Assembly (NCBI RefSeq): GCF_921292975.1
Contig: NZ_CAKLCM010000002.1
Coordinates: forward strand, 868,001-932,000
Reading direction: 5' to 3'
DNA: 64,000 nt
Source of the DNA: Vibrio hippocampi
GTDB taxonomy: Bacteria; Pseudomonadota; Gammaproteobacteria; Enterobacterales; Vibrionaceae
Positions 10,701-25,700 of this stretch are shown here, in pieces. The position numbers and the translations under genes were made by a program. The notes under the pieces were generated by a model that was given only the letters and a program-made list of their open reading frames with translations, did no database searches and was not told where the DNA came from. Position 1 is the stretch's first letter. Each line of letters opens with the position of its first letter.

Positions 10701-13700
10701 GTAGCCTCTGGTGCAGATTTAACAGTCAACCCAGTCAACGACTTACCGCAACCACAAGACCAAGCGTTCAGCATGGAAGAAGACGGTACGCTGGTCTTTA
10801 CTGACGCAGATCTATTGACGGGCGCGACAGATATTGATGGCGATGAACTATCGGTTGAGGGGGTTAACTACTCAGGTACTGACGGTATCTTGACCGATAA
10901 CGGTGATGGCACGTATAGCTTTGCGCCAAACGAGAACTTCAACGGTGATGTTGAGTTTAGCTTCGATGTCAATGATGGTACGGATACGGTTTCGGCTAAT
11001 ATCGATGTCTCTGTCACACCAGTGGATGACGCGCCAACTGTTGACGGCAACCTTGCTTATACCGTCAATGAAGATGGCGAAATTACCCTAAGCCAAGAGC
11101 AGTTACTATCCAATGTTAGTGACGTGGAAGGCGATGACCTGACTGCCTCGAACCTCAGTGTGGATGGCAATGCCGAAGTGACGGTCAATGACGATGGCTC
11201 GTTTACCATTACCCCAGACGCCGATTGGAATGGCGACATTGATATCAGCTTTGATGTCTCTGACGGTGAAAACCTTGTAGCTTCAGGTGCAGATTTAACA
11301 GTCAACCCAGTCAATGACTTGCCACAACCACAAGATCAAGCGTTCAGCATGGAAGAAGACGGCACGTTGGTCTTCACTGACGCAGATCTATTAACGGGTG
11401 CGACGGATATTGATGGCGATGACTTGTCGGTTGAGGGGGTTAGTTACTCTGGCACCGACGGTATCTTGACCGATAACGGTGATGGCACGTATAGCTTTGC
11501 ACCGAATGAGAACTTTAACGGTGATGTTGAGTTTAGCTTCGATGTCAATGATGGTACGGATACGGTTTCGGCTAATATTGATGTCTCTGTGACACCAGTG
11601 GATGACGCGCCAACTGTTGACGGCAACCTTGCTTATACCGTCAATGAAGATGGCGAAATCACCCTAAGCCAAGAGCAGTTACTATCCAATGTTAGTGACG
11701 TGGAAGGCGATGACCTGACTGCCTCGAACCTCAGCGTTGATGGCAATGCGGAAGTCACCGTCAACGATGATGGCTCATTCACCATTACGCCTGACGCCGA
11801 TTGGAACGGTGATATCGACATCAGCTTCGATGTCTCAGACGGTGAAAACCTTGTAGCTTCAGGTGCAGATTTAACAGTCAACCCAGTCAATGACTTGCCA
11901 CAACCACAAGATCAAGCGTTCAGCATGGAAGAAGACGGCACGTTGGTCTTCACTGACGCAGATCTATTAACGGGCGCGACAGATATTGATGGCGATGAAC
12001 TATCGGTTGAGGGGGTTAACTACTCAGGTACTGACGGTATCTTGACCGATAACGGTGATGGCACGTATAGCTTTGCGCCAAACGAGAACTTCAACGGTGA
12101 TGTTGAGTTTAGCTTCGATGTTAACGATGGCACCGATACGGTTTCGGCTAATATCGATGTCTCTGTCACACCAGTGGATGACGCGCCAACTGTTGACGGC
12201 AACCTTGCTTATACCGTCAATGAAGATGGCGAAATTACCCTAAGCCAAGAGCAGTTACTATCCAATGTTAGTGACGTGGAAGGCGATGACTTAACTGCGT
12301 CTAATCTGTCCGTGGATGGCAATGCCGAAGTGACGGTGAATGACGATGGTTCATTCACCATTACCCCAGATGCTGATTGGAATGGCGATATTGATATCAG
12401 CTTTGATGTCTCTGATGGTGAAAACCTAGTAGCCTCTGGCGCAGACTTAACGGTCAATCCTGTCAATGACTTGCCACAACCGCAAGACCAAGCGTTTAGC
12501 ATGGAAGAAGACGGCACGTTGGTCTTCACTGACGCAGATCTACTCACGGGTGCGACGGATATTGATGGCGATGACTTGTCGGTTGAGGGTGTTAGTTACT
12601 CCGGCACCGACGGTATCTTGACCGATAACGGTGATGGCACGTATAGCTTTGCGCCGAACGAGAACTTTAACGGTGACGTTGAGTTTAGCTTCGATGTGAA
12701 TGATGGCACGGATACGGTTTCAGCCAATATTGACGTGTCTGTGACACCAGTGGATGATGCGCCAACGGTAGAGGGCAACCTTGCGTATAGCGTTAACGAA
12801 GACGGTGAAATCACCCTAAGCCAAGAGCAGTTACTATCCAATGTTAGTGACGTGGAAGGCGATGACCTGACTGCTTCGAACCTCAGTGTTGATGGCAACG
12901 CCGAAGTCACCGTGAATGACGATGGTTCGTTCACCATTACCCCGGATGCCGATTGGAATGGCGACATTGATATCAGCTTTGATGTCTCTGACGGCAACAA
13001 TGTGGTGCAATCGCAGGCTGACTTGACGGTCAATCCTGTCAACGACTTACCGCAACCACAAGACCAAGCGTTCAGCATGGAAGAAGACGGTACGTTGGTC
13101 TTCACTGACGCAGATCTACTCACGGGTGCGACGGATATTGATGGCGATGATCTATCGGTTGAGGGCGTTAGTTACAGCGGTACTGACGGTATCTTGACTG
13201 ACAACGGCGACGGGACTTATAGCTTTGCACCGAATGAGAACTTTAACGGTGATGTTGAGTTTAGCTTTGATGTCAATGATGGTACGGATACGGTTTCGGC
13301 TAATATCGATGTCTCTGTGACACCAGTGGATGACGCGCCAACGGTTGACGGAAATTTAGCGTACTCGGTCAGCGAAGACGGTGAAATCACCCTAAGCCAA
13401 GAGCAGTTACTATCAAACGTTTCGGATGTGGAAGGCGATGATCTAACCGCGTCTAATCTGTCCGTGGATGGCAATGCGGAAGTCACTGTGAATGACGATG
13501 GCTCGTTTACCATTACCCCAGATGCCGATTGGAATGGCGATATTGATATCAGCTTTGATGTCTCTGACGGCAACAATGTGGTGCAATCGCAGGCTGACTT
13601 GACGGTCAACCCAGTCAATGACTTACCGCAACCACAAGATCAAGCGTTCAGCATGGAAGAAGATGGCACGTTGGTCTTCACTGACGCAGATCTACTCACG

Positions 13701-16700
13701 GGTGCGACGGATATTGATGGCGATGATCTATCGGTTGAGAGCGTCAACTACTCCGGTACCGATGGTATCTTGACCGATAACGGCGACGGCACGTATAGCT
13801 TTGCACCGAATGAGAACTTTAACGGTGATGTTGAATTTAGCTTTGATGTCAATGACGGCACCGATACGGTGAGCGCCAATATTGATGTCTCAGTGACACC
13901 AATTGATGATGCACCAACCGTTGAGGGCAATCTCGCGTACTCGGTCAACGAAGATGGCGAAATCACCCTTAGCCAAGAGCAGTTACTATCAAACGTATCG
14001 GATGTAGAAGGCGATGACCTAACCGCGTCTAATCTGTCCGTGGATGGCAATGCGGAAGTCACAGTGAATGACGATGGCTCGTTCACCATTACCCCAGATG
14101 CTGATTGGAATGGCGATATTGATATCAGCTTTGATGTCTCTGATGGTGAAAACCTAGTAGCCTCTGGCGCGGATTTAACAGTCAACCCAGTCAACGACTT
14201 ACCACAACCGCAAGATCAAGCGTTTAGCATGGAAGAAGACGGTACGTTGGTCTTCACTGATGCTGACCTATTGACGGGTGCGACCGATATTGATGGCGAT
14301 GATCTATCGGTTGAGAGCGTCAACTACTCCGGTACCGATGGTATCTTGACCGATAACGGCGACGGCACGTATAGCTTTGCACCGAATGAGAACTTTAACG
14401 GTGAGGTTGAATTTAGCTTTGATGTCAATGACGGCACCGATACGGTGAGCGCCAATATTGATGTCTCAGTGACACCAATTGATGATGCACCAACCGTTGA
14501 GGGCAATCTCGCGTACTCGGTCAACGAAGATGGTGAAATCACCATAAGCCAAGAGCAGTTACTATCCAATGTTAGTGACGTGGAAGGCGATGACTTGACT
14601 GCCTCGAACCTCAGTGTGGATGGCAATGCCGAAGTGACGGTCAATAACGATGGCTCGTTCACCATTACCCCAGATGCCGATTGGAATGGCGACATTGATA
14701 TCAGCTTTGATGTCTCTGACGGTGAAAACCTAGTAGCCTCTGGTGCAGATTTAACAGTCAACCCAGTCAACGACTTACCACAACCACAAGACCAAGCGTT
14801 CAGCATGGAAGAAGACGGTACGTTGGTCTTCACCGATGCGGATCTACTCACGGGTGCGACGGATATTGATGGCGATGATCTATCGGTTGAGAGCGTCAAC
14901 TACTCCGGCACCGACGGTATCTTGACCGATAACGGTGATGGCACGTATAGCTTTGCGCCGAACGAGAACTTTAACGGTGACGTTGAGTTTAGCTTCGATG
15001 TGAATGATGGCACGGATACGGTTTCGGCTAACATTGATGTCTCTGTGACACCAGTGGATGATGCGCCAACCGTCGACGGCAATCTTGCTTATACCGTTAA
15101 TGAAGATGGTGAAATTACCCTAAGCCAAGAGCAGTTACTATCCAATGTTAGTGACGTGGAAGGCGATGACTTAACTGCCTCGAACCTCAGTGTTGATGGT
15201 AACGCGGAAGTCAGCGTCAATGACGATGGCTCGTTTACCATTACCCCAGATGCCGATTGGAATGGCGATATTGATATCAGCTTTGATGTCTCTGACGGTG
15301 AAAACCTAGTAGCCTCTGGTGCAGATTTAACGGTCAACCCAGTCAACGACTTACCGCAACCACAAGACCAAGCGTTCAGCATGGAAGAAGACGGCACGTT
15401 GGTCTTCACTGACGCAGATCTACTCACGGGTGCGACGGATATTGATGGCGATGACTTGTCGGTTGAGGGTGTTAGTTACTCCGGCACCGACGGTATCTTA
15501 ACCGATAACGGTGATGGCACGTATAGCTTTGCACCGAACGAGAACTTTAACGGTGAGGTTGAGTTTAGCTTCGATGTGAATGATGGCACGGATACGGTTT
15601 CGGCTAACATTGATGTGTCCGTGACACCAGTGGATGATGCGCCAACGGTAGAGGGCAACCTTGCGTATAGCGTTAACGAAGACGGTGAAATTACCCTCAG
15701 CCAAGAACAGTTACTATCCAATGTTAGTGACGTGGAAGGCGATGACCTGACTGCCTCGAATCTCAGTGTTGATGGCAATGCCGAAGTGACGGTCAATAAC
15801 GATGGCTCGTTCACCATTACCCCAGATGCCGATTGGAACGGCGATATTGATATCAGCTTCGATGTCTCTGACGGCAATAACGTAGTTCAAGCCGAGGCAG
15901 ATCTCACTGTTAACCCAGTCAACGACTTACCGCAACCACAAGACCAAGCGTTTACCATTCAAGAAGACGGAATTCTTACCTTTACCGATGCCCATCTGCT
16001 TCAAGGGGCAACTGATATTGAAGGGGATAACTTGTCGGTTGAAGGTATTAGTTATGAGGGTACCGACGGTATTTTAACGGATAACGGTAACGGTACTTAT
16101 AGCTTTGCGCCGAATGAGAACTTTAACGGCGATGTTGAGTTTAGCTTCGATGTGTCTGACGGCACGGATACGGTTTCCGCCAATATTGACGTGTCTGTGA
16201 CACCAGTGGATGACGCTCCAACGGTAGACGGTAACCTAGCGTATAGCGTCAATGAAGATGGTGAAATTACGCTCAGCCAAGAGCAGTTATTGTCTAACGT
16301 CAGTGATGTAGAAGGTGATGACTTAACGGCTTCGAATCTCAGTGTTGATGGTAATGCGGAAGTCACTGTCAACGACGATGGCTCATTTACCATTACGCCA
16401 GACGCCGATTGGAATGGTGATATTGACATCAGCTTCGATGTTTCTGACGGTGAAAATCTGGTGGTATCGGGTGCAGACTTAACGGTCAACCCAGTGAATG
16501 ACTTACCACAACCGCAAGACCAAGCATTTACCATTCAAGAAGATGGTATCTTGACCTTTACCGATGCACACCTACTTCAAGGTGCGACCGATATTGATGG
16601 CGATAACCTATCGGTTGAAGGTATTAGTTATGACGGTACTGACGGTATCCTAACGGATAACGGCAATGGAACGTACAGCTTTGCGCCGAACGAAAACTTT

Positions 16701-19700
16701 AATGGCGACGTTGAGTTTAGCTTTGATGTGTCTGATGGCACGGATACGGTAAGCGCGAATATTGATGTGTCCGTGACACCGGTGGATGACGCTCCAACGG
16801 TAGAGGGCAACCTAGCGTATAGCGTCAATGAAGACGGCGAAATCACCCTTAGCCAAGAGCAGTTATTGTCTAACGTCAGTGATGTAGAAGGCGATGATTT
16901 AACCGCATCGAACCTAAGCGTTGATGGCAATGCGGAAGTCACTGTCAATGACGATGGCTCATTCACTATTACGCCAGACGCCGATTGGAATGGTGATATT
17001 GACATCAGCTTCGATGTTTCTGACGGTGAAAATCTGGTGGTATCGGGTGCAGACTTAACGGTCAACCCAGTGAATGACTTGCCACAACCGCAAGACCAAG
17101 CATTTACCATTCAAGAAGATGGTATCTTGACCTTTACCGATGCACACCTACTTCAAGGTGCGACCGATATTGATGGCGATAACCTATCGGTTGAAGGTAT
17201 TAGTTATGACGGTACCGACGGTATCCTAACGGATAACGGCAATGGAACGTACAGCTTTGCGCCGAACGAAAACTTTAATGGCGACGTTGAGTTTAGCTTT
17301 GATGTGTCTGATGGCACCGATACGGTAAGCGCGAATATTGATGTGTCGGTGACGCCTGTTGACGACGCTCCTGTGTCGGGTGATTTAGCGTACACAGTGA
17401 ACGAAGACGGTCAGATTACTCTGAGCCAAGATCAGTTGTTATCTCAAGCAACGGACGTTGAAGGCGACCAGCTAACAGCGTCTAATTTAGCGGTAGATGG
17501 CAACGCAGAGGTAACGGTCAATGATGATGGCTCATTTACCATTACCCCAGACGCCGATTGGAATGGCGATATTGATATCAGCTTCGATATTTCTGATGGC
17601 AACAATGTAGTACAAGCCGGGGCAGACCTAACGGTTAACCCAGTGAATGACCTGCCACAGCCGGAAGATAAATCTTACATGGTCGAGGAAGACGGCACGC
17701 TAGTCTTCACCGAAGAGCAGCTACTGCAAAACGCAACCGATATTGATGGCGATAACCTAGAAGTCTCTGGTGTGAGCTATACCGGTACGGATGGCATCTT
17801 AACGGATAATGGCGATGGTACTTATAGCTTTGCGCCAAATGAGAACTTCCTTGGCGATGTGCAGTTTACCTTTGATGTAACCGATGGTACTGACACCGTG
17901 ACCGCCAATATTGATGTGACGGTAACAGATGTTAACGATCCACCGGTTGCAGGTGCGACGTCTTACACGGTTCAAGAAGATCATTCCATCACGATCAGTG
18001 ATGAGCAATTACTGGTTAATTCGAGTGATATAGAGGGCGCGGTAAGTGTTGCCGATGTCTCGTACTCCGGCACTGATGGGGTATTTGTTGATAATGGTAA
18101 TGGAACTTATACCTTCTCGCCAAATGAAAACTTCACTGGCGATATTAGCCTCGATGTGACGGTTGCCGATCTTCATAATGAAACCGCTGAGACCACAGCG
18201 ACAATCGACGTCATTGAAGTTAATGACCCTCCAATTGCAGGTGATACGGCATACAGTATTAATGAAGACCAGGTATTGGTGTTTACCGCCGATCAATTAC
18301 TTGCACAATCGAGTGATGTAGAAGGCGAGGTCGCCTTAGGCGGTGTCAGCTATTCCGGCTCGGATGGTATCTTGACGGACAACGGCAATGGCACCTTTAG
18401 TTTTGCGCCAAACGAAAACTTTAATGGTGATGTTTCCCTGACTGTGACTGTTGTCGATGAGGATGGCGCCACTGCCGACGCAACAGCAAGTATTGATGTG
18501 TTACCAATTAATGATGTTCCGGTTACGGGTTCCACGTCATATCAAGTGAACGAAGATGGTTCAATTACCATCAGCCAGGAACAGTTATTGTCTCAGACTT
18601 CTGATGTTGAGGGCGATGAACTAACGGCAACGAACTTAATTGTCGATGGCAATGCGGAAGTGACCGTCAATGAAGATGGATCATTTACTATCACGCCGGA
18701 TGCGGATTGGAATGGTGATATCGACATGCACTTCGATATCAGCGACGGCACGGATACGATACAGGGAACCGCTGACTTAACTGTTAATCCGGTTAATGAT
18801 TTGCCACAGCCGCAAGATCATGAATTTACCATTCAAGAAGATGGCATCCTGACTTTCACCGACGAACAGTTACTTCAAGGTGCTACCGATATTGAAGGCG
18901 ACAACTTGACGGTTGAGGGCGTCAGCTACTCCGGTACGGATGGTATTCTCACGGATTATGGTGACGGTGTTTATGGGTTTGCACCTAATGAAAACTTCAA
19001 TGGAGAGGTCAACTTCTCATTCGATGTTAGTGACGGTACCGATGTCGTTGCCGCCAACATTGATGTGAATGTCACACCCGTTAACGATGCACCAACGGTC
19101 GATGGGAACCTTGCCTATACGATAAATGAAGATGGTCAAATTACCCTAAGCCAAGAGCAGTTGCTCACGCACGCCAGTGATGCAGAGGGCGACCAATTAA
19201 CAGCACAAAACCTATCCGTTAATGGCAATGCGACCGTTACCGAAAATGATGATGGTTCCTTTACCATTACACCAGACGCTGACTGGAACGGCGACATCGA
19301 TATTAGCTTCGATGTTTCCGATGGCGACAATGTGGTTCAGACCAGTGCTGAACTGACGGTCAACCCAGTGAATGACGCACCAGATGCTGGCGAAGAACTC
19401 TATATTCAAGCAGAAGAAGATCAAACCGTCGGTGTTACTCTGCGCGAAGAACCAAGCCTACGTTTAGACCAAGCACCTGAACACGGTATTATTGAAGCGA
19501 ATCTCAATGATGAGTGGGTTGAACTAGAAGTTGGTGTAGAAATTCCAGCCGATACCGAAGTCCGTTTTGTTGCCAATGAAGAGGATGTTGCTGCCGGAAC
19601 ACATACCACGCAAATCGGGACATTTGATGACAACGCGAGTGTAGATGACTGGGGAACCGAAGTTGACCCTTATACCCGCGAGTACACGGATGGTGATCTT

Positions 19701-22700
19701 ACCGTTACCGTTCAAAGTAATGATGACCCTCTTGGTGCATGGAACGGCAATACACATATTGGTCATGGCATTGGCGATACTGACCGTCAAGGTTTGAGTG
19801 GTGATGAGAAGTTAACGGTTTCCGTTGAAGGGCAAGATATCAATGAAATCAGCTTCCACCTTGATGGCTTGGGTGGTTGGTTTATGGAAGAGTCGCGCCA
19901 CTTTACTGAAGTCGAAATCAAGGCATTCAATGATGAAGGCGAACTGATTGATTCGATGACTTATCACAAAGAGGATCGCGGCTCGTATGAAACAGATTAC
20001 ACCCTAACCGTTGATCAGCCAGTATCGTATTTTGAACTGGGTACGATTCAAGGTAATGGTACCTATGTCGTGCAAAACATGACAGTGTCACAAACTGTGC
20101 CAGATGAAGCGGTATTTACTTCATTGGGTGTCGACGGCACTGAAATCACTGAAGCGGTCACCTTGCAACTTCACGAAGGGGACACGGAGATTGATTTGAC
20201 GGCTGACTTGCCGAACCTAGCAATCGATAGTGAAGGCGCGGGACAGTTTGCATCAGTGGTGATAACTGAAGAGCAGTTACTAGCTCAAGCTACTGATATC
20301 GACAGTGAAGACCTAGATATTCAAAACCTCGAACTGGTCGGTGACAACGCAGAAAACGCAACATTGACGGACAATGGTGATGGCACGTGGACGGTGACAC
20401 CGGATGAAAACTTCCATGGTGAAATCGAACTTGGCTATCAAGTGACGGATGGAGAGTTGACGGATGATAATATCATCAACATCAACTTTGAATCGGTTAA
20501 TGATGCCCCCATCGTATCAGGTCCCATTGTTCTTCAAACTGACGAAGATGAAGGCATCACATTTAGCGCAGATGATTTACTGGCAAATTCCAGTGACGTC
20601 GAAGGTGACGAGTTATCGGTGACGGATATTAGCTACAGCGGTGAAAATGGCGAGCTAACCGATAATGGTGATGGCACTTATACCTTTATGCCGAATGAAA
20701 ACTTCAATGGTGAAGTCGACATTAATTACTCGGTATTTGATGGCACGGATACAACAGAGACCAATCTTGATTTAACCGTGATTCCTGTCAATGATGTGCC
20801 GGTTCCCGGTGCTCCGCTGCATACGCAAATGCTCGAGAATGGCACGATCGTCATTGAAGCGAAAGATCTCCTATCCGGTGCGTCAGACGTTGATGGTGAT
20901 ATTCTACACATTGAAAACCTACTCTTGGTCGACCAATCCCAAGGTACGTTGACGGACAACGGTGACAATACGTTTACCTTTGAACCCGCAACGGATTTCT
21001 ATGGTGAGGTCAATCTAACGTTTGATATTAGTGACGGTATGGCAAGTGCGCCAAGTACCGCATCTATCGACGTAGAAATTGTCAATGAAGGTCCAGAAGT
21101 CTCAGGTCCCGTTGAAGCGGTTGTAGATGAAGATGGCTCGATTACCATCACACAAGAAGCGCTGCTAGAAAACGCTTCGGACCTTGATGGCGATAACCTC
21201 GAAGCGATCAACCTACAAACCAATGATCCGAATGCGACCATCGTAGAAAACGCAGATGGTAGCTTCACCATTACACCGAGTGAGAACTTCTTTGGTGAGG
21301 TTGAGTTTACTTATGATGTGACCGATGCGATTGAGATCGTTTCAACGGGGTTGAACCTGACGGTTAATCCTATCAATGACTTACCTGATGTCCCAGACCT
21401 ATCATTTACCACTGAAGATGGCGAGTCCATTATCGTCACTCAAGAGCAGCTACTGGCTCAGGCAACGGATATTGAAGGAGATGCATTAACCGCACTTAAC
21501 GTGAACACCGATAACCCTAACGTCGATGTCGTCGATAATGGTGACGGTACCTTCACGCTCACGCCGGATGAAGGGTACTTTGGCAACGCTGATCTGACCT
21601 TTGATGTCAGTGATGGTACTGACATTGTCACTGCCAATATCGATCTTAAAGTCGAGTTTGTAAATGACGCACCTGAGGCAGAAGCGGTTGCTGCTACGGT
21701 TGAAGAAGATGGCACGATACTCGTGACTCAAGATATGTTGCTAGAGAATGCCTCTGATGTTGATGGCGACGCATTATTTGCCTCAAACTTAACCACCAAT
21801 GATCCGAATGCACAAGTTGTCGACAATGGTGACGGCACGTTCTCAGTCACACCTTCAGAGAACTTTAATGGTGAAATTCAATTTGACTACGAGGTGAATG
21901 ACGGTGAATTGAGTACGACGACTCAGTTGAACCTTGATGTGACGCCGGTTAATGATGCACCAGAAGTCGACGCTCTTGCCTTCGAAATGCAAGAGGATGG
22001 CACGCTCCTGATCACTGATGAACAACTGCTGGCGAATGCCACCGATATTGATGGCGATACGCTCAGTGTCAGTAACGTTGACTACAGTGGTGACCAAGGT
22101 GAACTCGTTGACAACGGTGATGGCACCTACTCATTTACGCCAAGCGAACACTTCAGCGGCGACTTGCAGCTCGGCTTTACGGTCTCAGATGGCGAGGCGG
22201 AAGTCTCTCAGACTCTCGATGTGCATGTAGAAGCGGTAGCGGATGCACCGGATCTTGTAGTGACGGATGGAGAGGGACAAGAGGTTGGCGGCAGCACCAT
22301 AGTGACTGAACCTGGAGGAACGGTTGAACTCAACATCGGTGCCAGCTTGGTTGACCAAGATCTGTCAGAAACGCTGACTGTTGAAGTCGATGGTATACCA
22401 GAGGGAACTGTCGTTCGCTATGACAGTGAATCCGTATTGAATGACCAAGATAACGGTATCACCAGTTACAATGATACTGAAATCACGGTGACGTTTGAGG
22501 GTGAAACTGCTGGATTCCAGAACGCAGCCGGCTACTATAAAGTGGATGAAGACGGCAATATCACCGGGGTAGAGGTTGTCTACGAAAATGCATCGCAAGT
22601 TGGTGGTGGCGGTGATCTTCTTCCTGGGCAAAGTTCATTTTCTTTCCCTATTGAGGAAGGGGAAAGCTTTAACCTGTTCTTGATTCCGAATGGTTTCAAC

Positions 22701-25700
22701 CACAACGACTTTGATGCGATGGAAAACGGTAACTTCGCGTTCGTTGACGCCAACGGCGAGCCCGCGACCATGGATACCGTTGATCCACAACTTATCTTTG
22801 TGGATGAAAATGGTGACACAACGACGATACAAGGGCAGTTCGGTGATGCGGTGTTCCACGGCGGTTCAAGTTCAGACTTAAACCAAGACGGGATAGAGCA
22901 TACCAGAACGACGCTCAATGAAGACGGTGAACTGGTTTATGGCTTTGAAGACCTCTACGGTGGAGGCGATGCTGATTATAGCGACTTCAACTTCACCATT
23001 GATGTAGGTGAAGTCAACAGCCAAATCTACAGCGGTGAACTCACCGTTGGAGAAGATGGCTCTGTTGTCATTCCTACAACAGCAATCGATCAGACCATTG
23101 AATTTGTTCTTCCTGAAGGGACAGAAGAGTCATTTGATATCAACGTCACCGCGACGGCGACTGAGTTGTCAAATGATGATACCGAAACCGTGAGTCAAAC
23201 GATCACCATTGATATTGAACATGCACCTGAAGCCGATGCAGTATCCGCGACAGTGGATGAAGATGGTTCAATCATTATTACGCAGGAAGACTTGCTTGCG
23301 AATGCAAGTGATTTGGATGGCGATGACTTAACGGCGCTCAACCTAGCGACTGATAATGAAAATGTCACCATTACCGATAATGGTGATGGTAGCTACACAT
23401 TGACACCAGACGCAGACTACAACGGAGATATCGACTTTACCTTCGATGTATCGGATGGTGACCAGATTGTTTCTACCGACCTCAACTTAACGGTTAATCC
23501 GGTTAATGATGCACCCGTTCCGGAAGATAAAGCCTACACGGTTGAAGAAGATGGCACGCTGACCTTCACAGATGAACAGTTACTAGAAAACGCAATTGAT
23601 ATTGATGGTGATGAGCTTTCGGTTGAAGGCGTCTCTTATGCTGGTACAGACGGTATCTTGTCCGACAATGGCGATGGCACCTATAGTTTTGCGCCAAATG
23701 AGAATTTCTCTGGTGATGTTGAGCTTAGCTTTGATGTATCAGATGGCACCGAAACTTCATCTGCAAGCATTGCTGTTCAAGTCACAGAGGTTAACGATCC
23801 ACCAGTTGCAGGACCTACTTCCTATACCATCAATGAAGATTCCGTTCTGACATTCAACGAATCTCAAGTATTAGCCAATGCGTCCGATGTGGATGGGGAA
23901 GTGTCACTGGTCGGCATCAGTTACGATGGTCCCGATGGGGTGTTCAGTATCAATGGCGACGGTACGTGCAGCTTTGCTCCGAATGAGAACTTTAATGGCG
24001 AAGTACAGCTCAACGTAACGATCACTGATGATGATGGCGCAACGGTCGATACTGTTATCAATGTGGATGTGTTGCCTATCAATGATGTGCCAGTCTCAGG
24101 CGCAACGTCTTACCAAGTTAACGAAGATGGTTCAATAACCATTAGCCAAGAACAGCTGTTGTCACAAACATCAGATGTGGAGGGCGATGAACTGACGGCA
24201 TCAAATCTCATCGTTGATGGAAATGCAGTAGTGACCGCGAACGATGATGGGTCATTCACAATCGTACCGGATGCGGATTTCAATGGTGACATTGACCTTC
24301 ACTTTGATATTACCGATGGCACAGAAACCATTCAAGCAACGGCTGATCTCACGGTTAATCCAGTTAATGACTTACCTGAGTCAGCGCACATCGAAGTGCA
24401 GGGCACGGAAGACACCACGTTACTCATCACCCAAGAAATGTTGCTTGCACAAGCTACGGATGTGGATAACACGGCGGATGAACTGACGGCTGTTGGTTTG
24501 AACATTGATGAGTCATTTGGTGACTTGGTTGACAATCAAGATGGTACTTGGTCATTTACTCCGACGGAAAACTTCAATGGCGATGTGCCAATGGAATTCC
24601 AAGTGAGTGATGGCGACTTAACGACAACGGTGTCGGGTAATATTGATGTTGCCGCTGTGAACGATGCTCCAGATGCCCCATCAATTCAAATGCAAGGTGA
24701 AGAAGACCAATTGATGGTCATCGACCCGAGCTTTATTACTAACCAAATTACCGACCTTGATGGCGATGAAATCTCACTAGAGAACATCACAGTGAGAGCA
24801 CCGGCGAACGCGACGGTAACTCAGCAGCCTGATGGTATGTTCCACTTAGTGACGTCGCAAGACTATAACGGGCTCGTTGAACTTGGCTACACGGTCACCG
24901 ATGGTACAGAGTCGGTTGAGGGTTCTTTAAATGTTGATGTGATTCCGGTTAACGATGCGCCTTTCAATACCGGTAATGCCATGATGGCAACCGATGAGGA
25001 TGGTGCTTTCACCTTCGATGCCGGTGATCTGATGAACTTGTTTGATGATATTGATACCGAGAATCTTGTGGTATCAAGAATTATCATGCCGGACGATGAA
25101 GATGGCGGTGCAATAACCGATAACGGTGACGGCACTTGGACCTTTACACCAACCGATGATTTCGCTGGCTTAGCTGACCTTCAAGTCGTTGTCAGTGACG
25201 GTGAATTTGAAACGGCGTTAGATGTTCCGGTTTATGTTCGTCCGGTTGCCGATGGTGCGGTTATTACCACCGAACATGATGGACCTCTGGTGATTGGCGA
25301 AGACAGTTCTGGTCACCTTGGTTTGAATGTGGATCTGATTGATGACTCTGAAACCCTAAGTAACTTGGTGATGACGGGCTTCCCTGTTGGCTTTGAAGTG
25401 TCTGACGGTGAGAATACCCTCACCATTACCTCGCCAGATCAATACATCGATATTACAGAATGGAACATGTCGGATCTGCAAATTACGCCTCCAGAAAACT
25501 TCAATGGCAGCTTTAATGTCACTGTCTCGGCAACAACCGTGGACTATGGTGATGAGCCCGAAGCCTTTGAAGATGGGATTGATTCTGGTGACTTTGCTAC
25601 CGTCGCGGGCGAGTCTATTCTGTTAACCGCAGATGACTTAATGGCGATTGCTGAAAACGTCGATGTCGATGCGGGAGATGAAGTGAAACTGGTTCACCTC

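Noticed and set aside
9761..17110. Many long leftward reading frames (60-191 codons) across the repeat array
   Set aside because: They recur every 576 bp as exact mirrors of the coding repeats, have no ribosome sites, and their Ser/Thr/Pro-rich products are reverse-complement artefacts of the giant gene.
22960..23005. RTX-type calcium repeat (GGGDADYSD)
   Set aside because: It is a single occurrence and belongs to the conserved end of the DUF4114 domain; there is no tandem nonapeptide series.
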